Positions 35,440-46,378 of a DNA stretch of 64,000 nucleotides are shown piece after piece; the stretch's first letter is position 1; every line of letters starts with the position of its first letter. Under the pieces are notes generated by a model. The model did no database searches, was not told the DNA's origin, and was given only the letters and a program-made list of their open reading frames with translations. A program made the translations under genes and the position numbers. The stretch spans positions 4,981,001 through 5,045,000 of the forward strand of contig OY783220.1 of NCBI GenBank assembly GCA_963678705.1, read 5' to 3'. The DNA is from Panorpa germanica (Eukaryota; Arthropoda; Insecta; Mecoptera; Panorpidae).

Positions 35440-35790
35440 TTAGACATATTCGACATTACTATGATACGAAAAGATACTGGAATACATACGAGAAAAAGAT
35501 ATAAGAAACATAAGAAAAATCGCAAGATTTAGATTGGGAAACGAAGAGAAAGGCAGCAGATACTGCGAAAATAAAGAGAAAATGATGAGCAAGGTGTGCT
35601 GGTAAAGGATAGAAACGCTGGTGCACATTTAATACTCATGTGAGAAAAGAGTAAAAAGTGAAAAGAAGATTGTGAAGTTATTAAGGGAAGGAGATAGATG
35701 GCGGAGTAGAAAGAGGAGGGAGAGTAGTAGGTAGAGAGAAGCAGATGGGTTTAAATATATTTGTATTGTTTTTAGTTTTAATTTTTTTTT
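35440..35790 (+). mobile_element. Decayed LINE 3' end (RLGNEE family)
   Basis: Contains the polymerase tail described at 35510-35734 and a purine-rich 3' UTR. It is related to the 18834-19406 insertion but in the opposite orientation and with more damage. No target duplication was found. Confidence 0.65.
35510..35734 (+). pseudogene. LINE ORF2 C-terminal tail, with stops
   Basis: The frame reads IRKIARFRLGNEEKGSRYCE and continues to KVCW, then a stop, ETLVHI, a stop, YSCE and a Lys/Arg-rich end. The layout parallels the intact finger at 19159-19404 (ARFRLGNEEK...CRVCG...ETLEHI...FEC). Two in-frame stops and loss of the first finger Cys show it is dead. Confidence 0.7.
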
Positions 35791-35898
35791 GAAGGAGTTA
35801 GGAATGGGTAGATAAAATAAGGATCACAAATAAAAATGTAATTAAGCACAAAACACAATTAAGTAAGAATCTAAGAAGAAATAATATTACCTAAGTTA

Positions 35899-35914
35899 GG
35901 GGGGGGGGGGGGGG
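35899..35914 (+). repeat. G16 homopolymer
   Basis: Sixteen consecutive G residues, exceptional in this AT-rich context. It could form a quadruplex-like structure or mark an assembly-sensitive site. Confidence 0.9.
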
Positions 35915-38264
35915 CGGTATAATAGCATGAAATTTGGGTGACCTTAAAAGGTAATAACAAGTAGCAAATTAATATAATTACGTACTATACCTCAGTATAT
36001 TATTAACTAAGCCGAAGTATTTACAAACATGTCTGTAGAATCCACCTTAAATTCTTTGTAAAACTTATTTTCGTTAATACTCGTACTATTCTTTTTCTGT
36101 TCACGAGGGGCTACGAGGGGCCACATTCAATATTCACTAAAATGTATGTAAAAATATTCAAATTGCATGCTATTTAGAACGGATAATAGTTTCCGACGTT
36201 CATGGCAACGTATAATTATATACGAGTAGTTCAAAAGAACAGAAAGAAATGCTAAGTCATGTAAGTAGATTCAATTGTTTTAATGGAAACGGGGCAGAAC
36301 ACTTTGGAACATTTGCATGCAGCCAGTGCACGTAATCGGGGTTTGGAGAATGACATTTAATAGTTCTACTATGATAACACACGCCCCAAGTCTGGGATGC
36401 AAATGTGCTGAACTATTACGTTAAGCTTTATCAGGAGCAGGACTGAATTACTCCAACGATTGCATGGGTTATTTGAAATTTATAATTTTCATATCTATTT
36501 AAAGTACTAATGACTATTTTGTTTTAGTTTAGATGTAAAATAAAATGACATCCAGTGGCGGGGGTAAATGTGGAGGAAGTGATTGTGATACCTGAGGGAA
36601 CAAGAGGAAAAGGAGTATCAAATTAGGAGTAAGGAGCAAGAAGATATAGGGACAAGAGTATAAGAATCAGGAAATGTGGTATTGGAGTACAATGTTCACA
36701 CATTGTAGCTTTCCACAAGTTAATTCCAAGATTCATTTTCTACCTGAGTAACGACACATACAATAAATTAATACATACATATGTTTTTCAAAAACAAAAT
36801 TAGACAATTATGAAGTAATTTATGAAATAATATTTAATCAAATGAAACCAGCGTGGTGGTATAGCGAAGAAGAAAAGATAAATAGAAGGAACGAAAGCGA
36901 GAAAGAGATAAAAAAAGAGAGAAAAGTACAATAGATAAAAATGGAAAGAATTAAAGAAGGAAGAAAAGTCTTTAATTTTAAGTTTAAGGTTTAATGAAGG
37001 AGGAGTTCAAGTATGAACTAGATTGTATTTAAGTATAACGTAGAAAAAATTAAATATATTAATATAAATAACGATTTAAGTAAGAATGTAAATCCAAAAA
37101 AATAAATTCAATACAAAAAAAAAGAGTATTGCTCTGTAAACATCAAAGAGTTCTTTACTGAATGTAATTGCCTCTAATGGGTGCTGGGATGGAGATATAA
37201 GGGAGTATAGTTGCACCCCCTGACATGGAAGAAAATACACTAAAAAAATTAAGAAATACATTTTTTATTAATAAAGTCACTGTTTGAAAAGTCATGAATT
37301 CAATGTCCTTGACTATCCTTTTCTTATGAAAACTAAACATGGACCTCACTGATGTAGATATACCTCCTTGAAAGTTATCTTTTCGGCGCTCATGCACTGA
37401 TTATATATACCAACTCGCTAAGTACATTTACGTAAAACTTACAGCTTAATTAATGTATCTACTACATAAATATTACAAATATTCTTGGGTAACTAGCATT
37501 GCGAGTGTACCTTTACCAACTATCAAAAATAATCTAATAAAAATGTATTATTATTCAACAGCCAACTTTTTCATTATAAATTAAAAATTATTTTAAATTT
37601 GTTTTGTTTTTTTTATATATATATTCCGTTTAGTTTTAATTTTAATATATTTATAAAATGCGTCTGAATAAACCAAATGTATAAACATTCATTCATTAAT
37701 AACGTAATTACAAATTTAATAAAAATGTGTTTTTTTTGTATCATACTCCGTCAAGCAGAAGTAATCGTAATCACGGATAATACTTTACTGTTTGCATTGT
37801 ACAGTCTGACTAAAAATTCTTAGAAAACAATTGACGAGCAAGACTTTTAAGCTACTATAACATTGAAAACGACTACATACGAATCGAATATTTTCAGTAG
37901 AGTGTATTCGAGTTTTATCGCATTACCAAACTTATTATGAGATGAAGCTTATTCCTAATATTTAGCACTACATCATTAAATACATAATAATAGATACGTT
38001 AATAATTTAGATACTTCTACTAAATTAAAAACGTATTTAATGCAATACGTATGTATCTGAATCTGTACCTAGATTCAAAATTTTATTCGCATTTATTTCA
38101 TTTTAACAGGGATGATGAACATATAGTCTTTTAAAGTTTCCTTTGCAATATTTGTGTTCTCCACCCCTGTAAAGTGCAGTCAGCCATAGACGTATGTCTT
38201 TTGTGTTTTTTATTATTATTTCAAGTTATTTCAATAAGAAGCATTTCAAATCAATAAATTATTT
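35915..38264. other. AT-rich DNA with purine-rich patches
   Basis: No gene is called. A hAT-like end CAGTGGCGGGGGTAAATGTG at about 36553-36572 is shared with 42292-42311. Purine-rich stretches occur at 36590-36680 and 36870-36965. 8-mers TACTCGTA/TACGAGTA are at 36078 and 36221. Confidence 0.45.
36694..36743 (+). repeat. Dispersed repeat family D, copy 2
   Basis: Matches 858-910: GTTCACACAT, CACAAGTTAATTCCAAG and TTCATTTTCTAC in the same order and spacing. Confidence 0.4.
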
Positions 38265-38330
38265 TCGTGAAAAGTGGTGATATTTTTATTTTAATTCGAA
38301 GTTCAAAGTCTAAGTTTAGTAATGAAACAC
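38265..38330 (-). repeat. Family B fragment
   Basis: GTGAAAAGTGGTGATATTTT followed by TATTTTAAT and TTTAGTAATGAAACAC matches the interior of the copy at 24880-25045 in inverted orientation. Confidence 0.4.
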
Positions 38331-38439
38331 ATTATCTGTCAAATGTAATCGCAATGACAGTTGTATGTTAACAGTTCATAAATGAAACTGCTGGAGTCGC
38401 CACAGGTGCAAATCTAGGTAGTAGTTGCAAATATACTTG

Positions 38440-38875
38440 TATATATATTTTAGAATTTGAGGCGATTTCAACGTCAAGGTCATATTCACCTGAAGTTAAT
38501 TTATTTTAATTAAATTTGGCTTATTTTGTTTATATCAGTAGGGAATTCGAGTACTTTTTGATTTTTTTCTGGATTGTCTAAAAGCATATCCTTTAGTTCA
38601 CCACTGATGTTATGTTTTGTTCGTTGCGTTTGATATTGTGGGCAGGTTACTAGTAGATGAAGGACTGTTATTTGTGTCTGGCAGTTGCTGCACTGCAAAG
38701 CTGTTTTTTGACTCATTAAGTGTTGATGCGTCAATCTCGTACGTCCTGTTCTTAGTCTGAAGTTGGTTTTTAAAATTGTCTGTTGCTTTGATGAGAAGTT
38801 TCCCACTTTTTTTTATTTTCCTTAATCATTCTCAATTTGTTGTTACTTATTTTTGTCCAGCACTGGTTTTAAATT
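38440..38875 (-). mobile_element. 5'-truncated RNase H-type LINE 3' end
   Basis: On the minus strand this carries the end of a non-LTR polyprotein and a 3' UTR with ACTTCAGGTGAATATGACC and AAATCGCCTCAAATTC. The same tail and UTR are found on the + strand at 58764-58920, so at least two copies of this family lie in the window. No target duplication could be fixed. Confidence 0.75.
38510..38870 (-). pseudogene. LINE polyprotein C-terminus after RNase H
   Basis: The upstream part reads WTKISNNKLRMIKENKKKW, then a run of A residues (about 38811-38818) shifts the frame, and the reading continues with LRTGRTRLTHQHLMS, a C-X2-C...H...C finger (CSNCQ, LHLLVTCPQY) and GELKDMLLDNPE to the stop. The order NKLR-IK...K-W...LR-GHTRLTH...C-C-H-C is typical of the region after RNase H in I/Jockey-type elements. 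The catalytic domains are missing. The single frameshift in a homopolymer could be a real mutation or a sequencing error. Confidence 0.75.
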
Positions 38876-38983
38876 TGCTTGTATATTTAAATTAATCCAC
38901 ACCTTTCCTATAACGCGAACTCATACTATGCGTGACACATTACCCGTGTTGTACAGAGTTCTACCGTATTCGCATTAGTTGGT

Positions 38984-39460
38984 TTATTGTTTATATACTT
39001 CATAATCCATATCGATGTAAACGTTAACCTCTCGAGTGATAAAGCTGAAACATATGTTGTAAATGACATAACGCCGACGTCGCCGACACGGCACTATTAC
39101 TACGGCGACAGGCGAAGATAGACAAAGTGCGTGTGGCTGTATAAAATATCGTATATCTATTCGTCGTTCATTCGTATACCAAAAGTGATGACTGTTCGGA
39201 AAAGGGTGTACAGAATAAGGGACGTAATTCAAGTGAGGAGAAGGGGAAATGTTTAGCCTTGAATAAATTGATCGACCTCGCCCTGGCAGACCCGCGGACT
39301 TGAGTTCACTTCTGTATATACTATATAGTGATAGTATAGTCGTAGTCGTCGAATTCGTATTGTAGAGTATCGTAGAGCGTAGTACTGTAGTACGAGTATA
39401 AAGCAAAGCACAGCCGAAAACTGAACTGAATAGACATAGACACATATTCGTACAATCCAT
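38984..39460 (-). other. GC-richer region with a 158-codon open frame
   Basis: The minus strand is open for 158 codons, and the region has more CpG than its surroundings (for example GCCGACGTCGCCGAC at about 39071-39085). The predicted product has no recognisable domain and many Tyr/Ser/Thr/Arg. On the + strand a TATAAAGC box follows TACGAGTA at 39391-39406. It may be a promoter or CpG-rich regulatory region, a non-coding exon, or an unknown gene. Evidence for translation is weak. Confidence 0.2.
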
Positions 39461-41034
39461 GTCTCACCCCTCACCCAATAAAGGGCCAAGGGTCAGGGGT
39501 AACAGTGAATAGCGATAAGGGTGAATCGTATAAAAGCTTCGACCTTTGAAAGATCAAGACAAGAAAAGTTTAATTCAATGAAAAAATTAGAAATTAGCAA
39601 TAAAAAAAATTAATGATAAATGGAATGAACCGTTCAAAATATTTACTAATTGTCATTAATACGCATACCCGCTAAATATGTCCTGCTTACACTAAATGTC
39701 TTACAAGCAAAGTAACTTATATGACTGCATTTTAACCATGCTCACCATCAGCGATTTAGGCGATTATTCAAAGAACTTTATTTTCTTAATAAGACTAATA
39801 GCTTTGGTTAAACCTAAATACACTGTTAAAGGGATTGCTCAAAACCGCGAAATAGAATAGCGGAGTAATTCTGAAATACATTGAATCATATAAATACATG
39901 TACACATGCACTCTAATGATTTAATAAACACAATTATTATTAATTTCACGTTATTGTTTTTCACAGTGCATCCGTAGCCTAAAGCGTCTAAAGTATTTTT
40001 GATCAATTTATTTTTTAGTAAAATCTAAATAAGAAAATATAATCCATTGTAAAATCATCTAACGGATGCCCTTAACAATAATAAAATAAATACAATTAAT
40101 GAATAAAATTAATAAATAATTTATTTAAATTTTATTTATTATCGTAAAATGATACCTTAAAAGAAAGGCCAATAACCGAATATGTTTTTAAGAAGGTTTG
40201 AACGATCGAGGCTATTTTATTTATTTTTCTAAATGCCATAAACTGCGCAGTTTTTTTTTAATTTTAAACGTTTTTACGACTTCGAAACGGTGATATTTAT
40301 GAACAACATGAATAAAGTTAAATTATAAAAACAATTCTAGACAAGAGATTTTGGAAAATTCGTTGAGAAATCAAAAACCATTACCTTTTGATAAACTTTT
40401 CACACTATCTAATTTTTCTTCTGTTCTTCTACAGAGTAAATGGTCTACGACAGAGACACAATCAAAATACCTCACTATTCATACACAAATCTAAGTCCTG
40501 CGTGGATTTCTTAATAAAATTCTTTTATTGCAACTAATCCATTTTCAGACTTCATACTTTAAACAAATAAATACCCATCCCAATATTCCCGCATTGTACG
40601 AATACTTGCCGGGGCTGGTACTCATGTAATGCGGCCATATTATTCACACAGATTATTGTGTTTAAGCTCTTAAATAAACTTTAATATCGCTGGTTAATGT
40701 CAATAACTTTTGGGTCCGAAATTATTTACTGTTGTATAGTGAACTTTATAGCCGACAGCTTTATGTGTTTGTGGAATCTTCCATGAGTTTCTTAATCAAA
40801 AGCTTTATGGTGTTTGTATGGTGCGATACGATGTCATTAAGGATCGTCATTTATTTAATACGTATTTGGTTTATTGAAGGTACTATGGAACTCTTATAAC
40901 ACGGTTAATATGATCCGTGTAGTATGAAATCGCGTACACAATACACAAAATCCAACATTATCGCCAAAACATAATAACCAACATTTTTTATGATATAAAG
41001 TGCTAGCGAACCTTTAGTCCAGACTTACTTGACA
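39461..41034. other. AT-rich non-coding DNA
   Basis: No gene, RNA or clear repeat border is visible. Confidence 0.5.
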
Positions 41035-41060
41035 AGAGAGAGATAGAGAGAGAGAGAGAG
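41035..41060. repeat. (GA)n microsatellite
   Basis: An imperfect GA/AG array of about 26 bp with one GAT interruption. Confidence 0.85.
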
Positions 41061-42579
41061 TGGGCAAACATGAAAACGTAAGATTGCAAAAGAGTGCATA
41101 TTGAAAGTTAAGATGAAATATAAGGAATATATTAAATCACATTAGAAGCCTAAGGAGCAAATACTTAAACTTACTTTTCTGAAATTTTTTTTTCATTTAA
41201 TATGTGTTTTGGTATAAAGCATCCAATGTTTAGATCATCCAATTCATTAGTGGTACATCTTAGAAAAATTGAAACTGAATTGAATTGAACAAAATTATAA
41301 TACAGATTTACTTGTCCTAAATAACTATTTTTTTTATTTTTTATTATTTTATTTTAATGTTTTTGTCATTAGGCATTACATTCTTCCGCCTTAAAACCTT
41401 AAATTTCATATTATTAGTATTTAATAACATTTTATTTGTGATCCTTAATCTATATATATGTATATACTCATTCTCACTACTTCCAAAAGAAAATATAAAA
41501 ATAAAAACGAAAGAGATAAACTTAAACCGCTACTCCTTCTCTGTTCCTTCTACTCTCTCTCCTGTTTCTACTTCTCTTTCATCGCTCCTTCTCTCTATGT
41601 CCACAATTTACGGGGCGAAAAAGGTAGCCCAACAAATTAAAATTTGTCCAACAAAATTTGATTTTTGCAAAATACTTGAAAAGTACTAAAACCTAGTATG
41701 TACAATTTAAGAATCGCATTCGTTTTTCTTTTTTTTCTAACACATCATTTTTTATACATCTATTACATTCCGTAGCACCCTCCTGTCGTAGTTCGTAGCC
41801 CCCCAGGGCATGTAGATGGTAGTGGTTGGGGGTTTAGGGATGGGGGATGGTTGATCATGGTGATGTCATGGCATATACGTGTTTCTCACATCTTCGTGTC
41901 CCGTTACGTCTACTTCCACCACCCATCGCCTAGCGCCTCCCGTCACGCTTGAAACAGCCGCACGGTGTCGTTTTGTCATGTGGATGAATTATGAGACCTT
42001 TGTTTCAAAAAGGCGGCGACAAACTGCTTTTTACAAAATGGTAACAAAGGAACTACTAAAACCAAACATTTGTTTTACATTGGTCATAACTACTTTAAAG
42101 AAGAAAAACATTTTCTTTTATTGAAAAATCTGGAATAACATCCATTAAGGTGGAGAGTTCTTTATACTCGTATAATTGAATTTACTATGAAATATTTTTA
42201 GTATCTAACTTTTAAAAATAATAAAATTGTCTGTAATTTTTAGTATTGCTTTTACTATTTATTGATATAATGTTTGAACTAAATGAGATGCAGTGGCGGG
42301 GGTAAATGTGGAGATGGTGATTGGAGTAAATACGAGTGTTCGCAGTGAAACGTGGGAGGATAAAATGACTACATTGGGAAATCATTTTTAATCAAATCAA
42401 CAGACAAAATCCTAAAAAATCATTCACTCTCTCTACTAAGATGATGAGCAGTATTCGGAATGGAATATAAGCAATATATAAATCAACGAATAATAAAAAC
42501 TATGTACACTCATGATAGATGTAGTACCGCAAGAGGTATTTTCTATGTATAAAGGACATTCCATTACATGAAAATGAGA
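41061..42579. other. Non-coding DNA with a GC-rich patch
   Basis: A pyrimidine-rich tract lies at about 41525-41605. A GC-rich patch spans 41770-42010. There the minus strand has a 37-codon Met-initiated frame ending in EVDVTGHEDVRNTYMP, and the + strand is open too. No splice pair or similarity decides between them. A hAT-like end CAGTGGCGGGGGTAAATGTG lies at 42292-42311. Confidence 0.4.
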
Positions 42580-43020
42580 CCGGAAGTGGTAACGGCACAG
42601 TCTAAGAAGGAAATAAGAACAAGGTTAGTCATAGTTAAGGTACACTCAAACGATGATAAAGAAGAATAAGACAATGAAGAACAAAATGAGGAAAATGTAG
42701 AACATCTAAACGATGAGGAAGAAGAGGAATTAAAGGATGAAAGACAACGAAATGAATAGGAGGAAAAGAAATAGGGAAAGAAAAGGTAGTAACAGAATGG
42801 GAAAGAAAGGCTAAATCAAATTGAAGTAAGAATGAGGAAGCATAGAAGGTCCAAATAAAAAAGGAGAAAAAAGGGAAAAGAAGTAGAAAACGAGGTTAGC
42901 AGCGAAGAAATAAGAACGAGGTGAGCGAGGAAATGATTAAGACGATCAAGAACTACGATGTAAATTAATATTATTGTAATTTACAGTGTGAAAAAAAGAC
43001 CGTGGCCTTGGGAATCCCAT
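42580..43020 (+). repeat. Purine-rich repeat family F, copy 1
   Basis: A long Glu/Lys-coding purine-rich tract (frames with runs such as EEQNEENVEHLNDEEEEE, interrupted by stops) ends in AGGAAATGATTAAGACGATC and GACCGTGGCCTTGGGAATCC. The same order recurs at 56185-56625. It could be the decayed end of a LINE ORF or a retrocopied acidic gene. Confidence 0.4.
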
Positions 43021-44892
43021 TAAATTATAATTAAAAAATTAAATATTATGTACACTGATAATAGCTGTTAACGCTAAACGACATTGCTTGCAATAAAAAG
43101 CCATTTTAAAAATATTTCACATTGATTAAACAATGTAAAATACAGTATGAAATAAAGTATAGAAACCATTAAAGAAAACACAGATTAAAAAAATCTTGAA
43201 TGAAACGTTCTATTTGTATGACATCTTCTTGGAACGTTAATTATTTCAAAGCATTTTACCATAAGCTTAAACTTCTCTGTATGAGTACTCAGCCCAGCCC
43301 AGCCCAGCGCAACCGCCCCTTTATGGGTACCAAATGTAAGAATTCTCTGTGGTTTTAATGTGAAACATAATGCCCTCTTCTGCGACACGTTTAGTGGAAA
43401 TGAGAACTCTTCAATTACATTAACTACTCGTATTCTCTACTACCTCAATTTCATTGTGTAATAGCACTGGATGGAAGGGAGGACTGCGGAGAGAAGGGGA
43501 AGATATAGAGGAGTGTTGTAGAGAAATAGGCATGACGAATTCACAGAATATATTAACATTCCCGTTATAAAGCTTTGTCAGGACTTTGAATTCATTTTAA
43601 AATTGCATAAACACTTACATTAGCTTTTCCTTGAGTGTTTTAAAACAGTTAAATTATTACAAAGTTGTTTAAAACGTTTTATATTTTTTTATTTAAATGA
43701 AGTCATTTTGTAAAAGGACTTCCTTAATGTTTACTTTAAATCAACACTTCTTTTGCATTAAGGATGTCATTGTTTTAATATGATATAGAAGTTTTAATGA
43801 AATATTTAAAAATTTGCAATTATTTATTAGTTTTAGTCTCTCTGTTCTTATTATCAGATCTAGCTTAGTTGTTAGGGATATCTCATACTGGAACAGACTA
43901 CTTGCTACTAAGCATTGAATTGTTTCATGACAAACAAATAATAGGCATGTTCAATATGATGTTGAAGTGCAAAGTGTAGAATGCATAAATCGAATATCTT
44001 AATGTTTTATTGGAATCAAATTTATGAACCGTGCGAGGAGAGGTTTCATAAAAAGATGTTTCATTATTTACCCAGGTGGCTCAATTTGCGAACTGTCACC
44101 AGGCCCCTAAATGCCTCGGTACGCCTCTCTTATCAACAGATGAAATCACCGTTAAATAAGAAGAGAAAAAAATATTGAAATAAATAAATCTGCTGATATT
44201 ATATATACACAGACAATATTTTTGAAAGTTGACTGGTCATATGTTAAAACTGTCTTTCCACTCAGTCGGAATGGAACACGAATATCCTCATACAGCTGCC
44301 TGGCATTATACATATTCTTTGTTTCTCGTTTTACAATCCCTCTGATGTGGGCAAGCTACAAGTAGGCGGATAATATACGAATCTTTTGTATTTGTTCACA
44401 AAACGACTGTTGACAAGTTCCTTACGGTACATAGAGGATGTGTAACTTGGAAAACACAGGATATGGCGAATAGCGACACCCTACATATCGAGGTCGGAGT
44501 AGGAGTCGGTGACAACAAGCGTTGCAAAAGTTGAATTCGTTATAGGGTGTTGCTGATTCTGTAACAATAAGTTATAATTTTCATAAAAGTTATCTAATCG
44601 TGTGGTAATTAGCAATCTGGAACGTGATGAATATTCTTAATTAGGTAAGGGCTGTTAAGGCTCTGTAGTAGTCAGCATATTCTACCGCGTTATCAGTTGA
44701 ATATTTCAAGCAATTATAAAAAATTAAATGATACACAACTTTCTCGATTGCAAATATTACGAAATATATTTTATTGCAATTCTACCAAAATAAAATCGTC
44801 ATACTTTACGAACTTACATAAAAAATGTTATACACACACTACAGCCTACCATTCAAAATTAAGTACAGACATTATTGTGTAGACACATACTA
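43021..44892. other. AT-rich non-coding DNA
   Basis: Contains a short CAGCC tandem run at 43289-43306 and a hAT-type end on the minus strand at about 44103-44133 (AGAGGCGTACCGAGGCATTT), similar to the right end of the element at 50676-50811. An exon-like stretch follows a pyrimidine-rich acceptor at 44265 (TCTTTCCACTCAG) with two frames open for more than 30 codons, but neither is recognised. Confidence 0.4.
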
Positions 44893-45578
44893 ACGGTGGA
44901 CCAATAGTCTCTTAACATTTTAAATGGTTATAAAAATAATAAACAATTTATTGTATTTTAAGCTACACAAATGAGGTTTCACTTTAATAGGAATATTTTT
45001 ACACCTTTTTTTAAAATTTGATATCTATAGATTATTACAATCTGTCCTTCTTAGAGGTCATGCAGCGATAGGTACGCAAAAATAATAAAGTGTCTTGCGC
45101 GGGGTGTGCCCATTGACTCATCCCTCAATTTCAATGGATCCTAGATTCTGATTAGAAGCTTAATAGGTCCTGAGGTACTTTCTTTTCTAGTCTGCGTACT
45201 ACGGAATTATTGGACATTAGACAGCTGGCCAAATTGTTTGGATGTTCAAGTATTATCTCTTTGTATGCTTACTCCTGTAACCAGAACTGGATGAAATGTT
45301 TTGCACTCGTTACATATGTTTTCTTTTAATTCTTCAATAGTCTCTGGGTTGCTGATATAAACTTTCCTTTAAAGGTATCCCCAAAGGAAAAGTCCATTAG
45401 TCCTCTTTTTGATAACAGTTTTTGATCAAAAATTTGAATTGGAAATGTGGCTGGTAATATCATAATCAATGTATTTAATTGCAGCCTGAGAAGTTCAGTA
45501 ATATTGGTGCAAAGAAATCTACAACATCGAAATGTATCGCTCTGTGTTGACAAATGTTAGGAGACTATTGATCGACCC
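44893..45578 (-). mobile_element. Decayed Tc1/mariner-like element with long inverted ends
   Basis: The ends pair as inverted repeats: CCAATAGTCTCTTAACATTT on the left and the reverse complement of TCAATAGTCTCCTAACATTT on the right, each flanked by TA (44891-44892 and 45579-45580). Inside, the minus strand keeps broken frames with LFLWGYL, then KGK and ISNPETIEELKENI. This corresponds to the stretch after the third catalytic residue in Tc1/mariner-type transposases of the 'PRSPDLTPLDFFLWG-LK-VY' kind. Frame changes separate these pieces and the upstream catalytic region is missing, so the element is a dead, internally deleted copy. Confidence 0.6.
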
Positions 45579-46202
45579 TATATGTATTTAAGAATTTGTA
45601 TAAAAATTGTTAGTGCCGTAAATATTTTATGCATCATATATAGTTTTACCCTACATTTAGATCAAACTTACACCTACTTTACATAACACAAGCAGATTTA
45701 GTTTGTTTACACATAATACTATTATTCACAAAAAGCACTTTACAAAAATCCTTTGGGGCAGATACTCGTAGTTTTTAGTATAAATAAAAGAATTAATTGC
45801 ACTCATATTTTTAAGATAAAGAAATTCAAATTTAAATCCTGGTTTGACGTTTCTTTATGATAAAACAATAAAATTGCTACCCAAGAAGAACTATAAGCTA
45901 TACAGTTATTGGGTCCATGCTGATATATACAATAATGAAAGGAATATGGTGACGTAAAATAAAAAACATTTCAGCATTTTAGACGTCAAAACTTTAATAA
46001 TAATATATATACATTAATTAAAAGAAAATTGAAGTAATCTATTTATTTCATTATATAAAATATAGCCTATATACTTATATACATATATATAAGGTCTAAA
46101 TATTTTCGTGTTTTTAAGTCAAAGAGATTTTTTTCATATAAATTCAAACATGCTCATATGAGAAAACAAACATAATTTATTTCATATAATGTAATATTTC
46201 AG
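45579..46202 (+). other. Probable intron upstream of the 46203 exon
   Basis: AT-rich DNA ending in a plausible acceptor (TTATTTCATATAATG then TAATATTTCAG). A 47-codon frame at 45817-45957 is open but has no ATG and weak splice context. Confidence 0.35.
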
Positions 46203-46378
46203 CCACCCCCTATAGATCAAACGGCGGCTGTGTAGTTAAACATGAAGTGGAACGAAAGACTGGAAAACTCTTCGAAGGATATAAAGCAGAATTTTCCAGA
46301 GAGTGGGTAAAACTATGGAACGAAAACAACGCATTGAAAGTCTCTACTGCAATAAAAACAGAAGCCCGAGAACCGTGA
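46203..46378 (+). CDS. Candidate last coding exon, product not recognised
   Basis: After the acceptor AG at 46201-46202 the frame is open for 57 codons to TGA at 46376-46378. The product is protein-like and charged: TPYRSNGGCVVKHEVE, a middle with GKLFEGYKAEFSREWVKLW and an end with STAIKTEAREP. It has few low-complexity residues, unlike chance frames in this AT-rich DNA. Composition is GC-richer than the flanks. A possible polyadenylation signal ATTAAA lies at 46497-46502. The two frame-shifted + strand and the minus-strand readings look like shadows (the minus one is hydrophobic and lacks splice signals). Earlier exons would lie to the left but were not found. The first codon is split by the intron (phase 2 acceptor). 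Confidence 0.45.
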
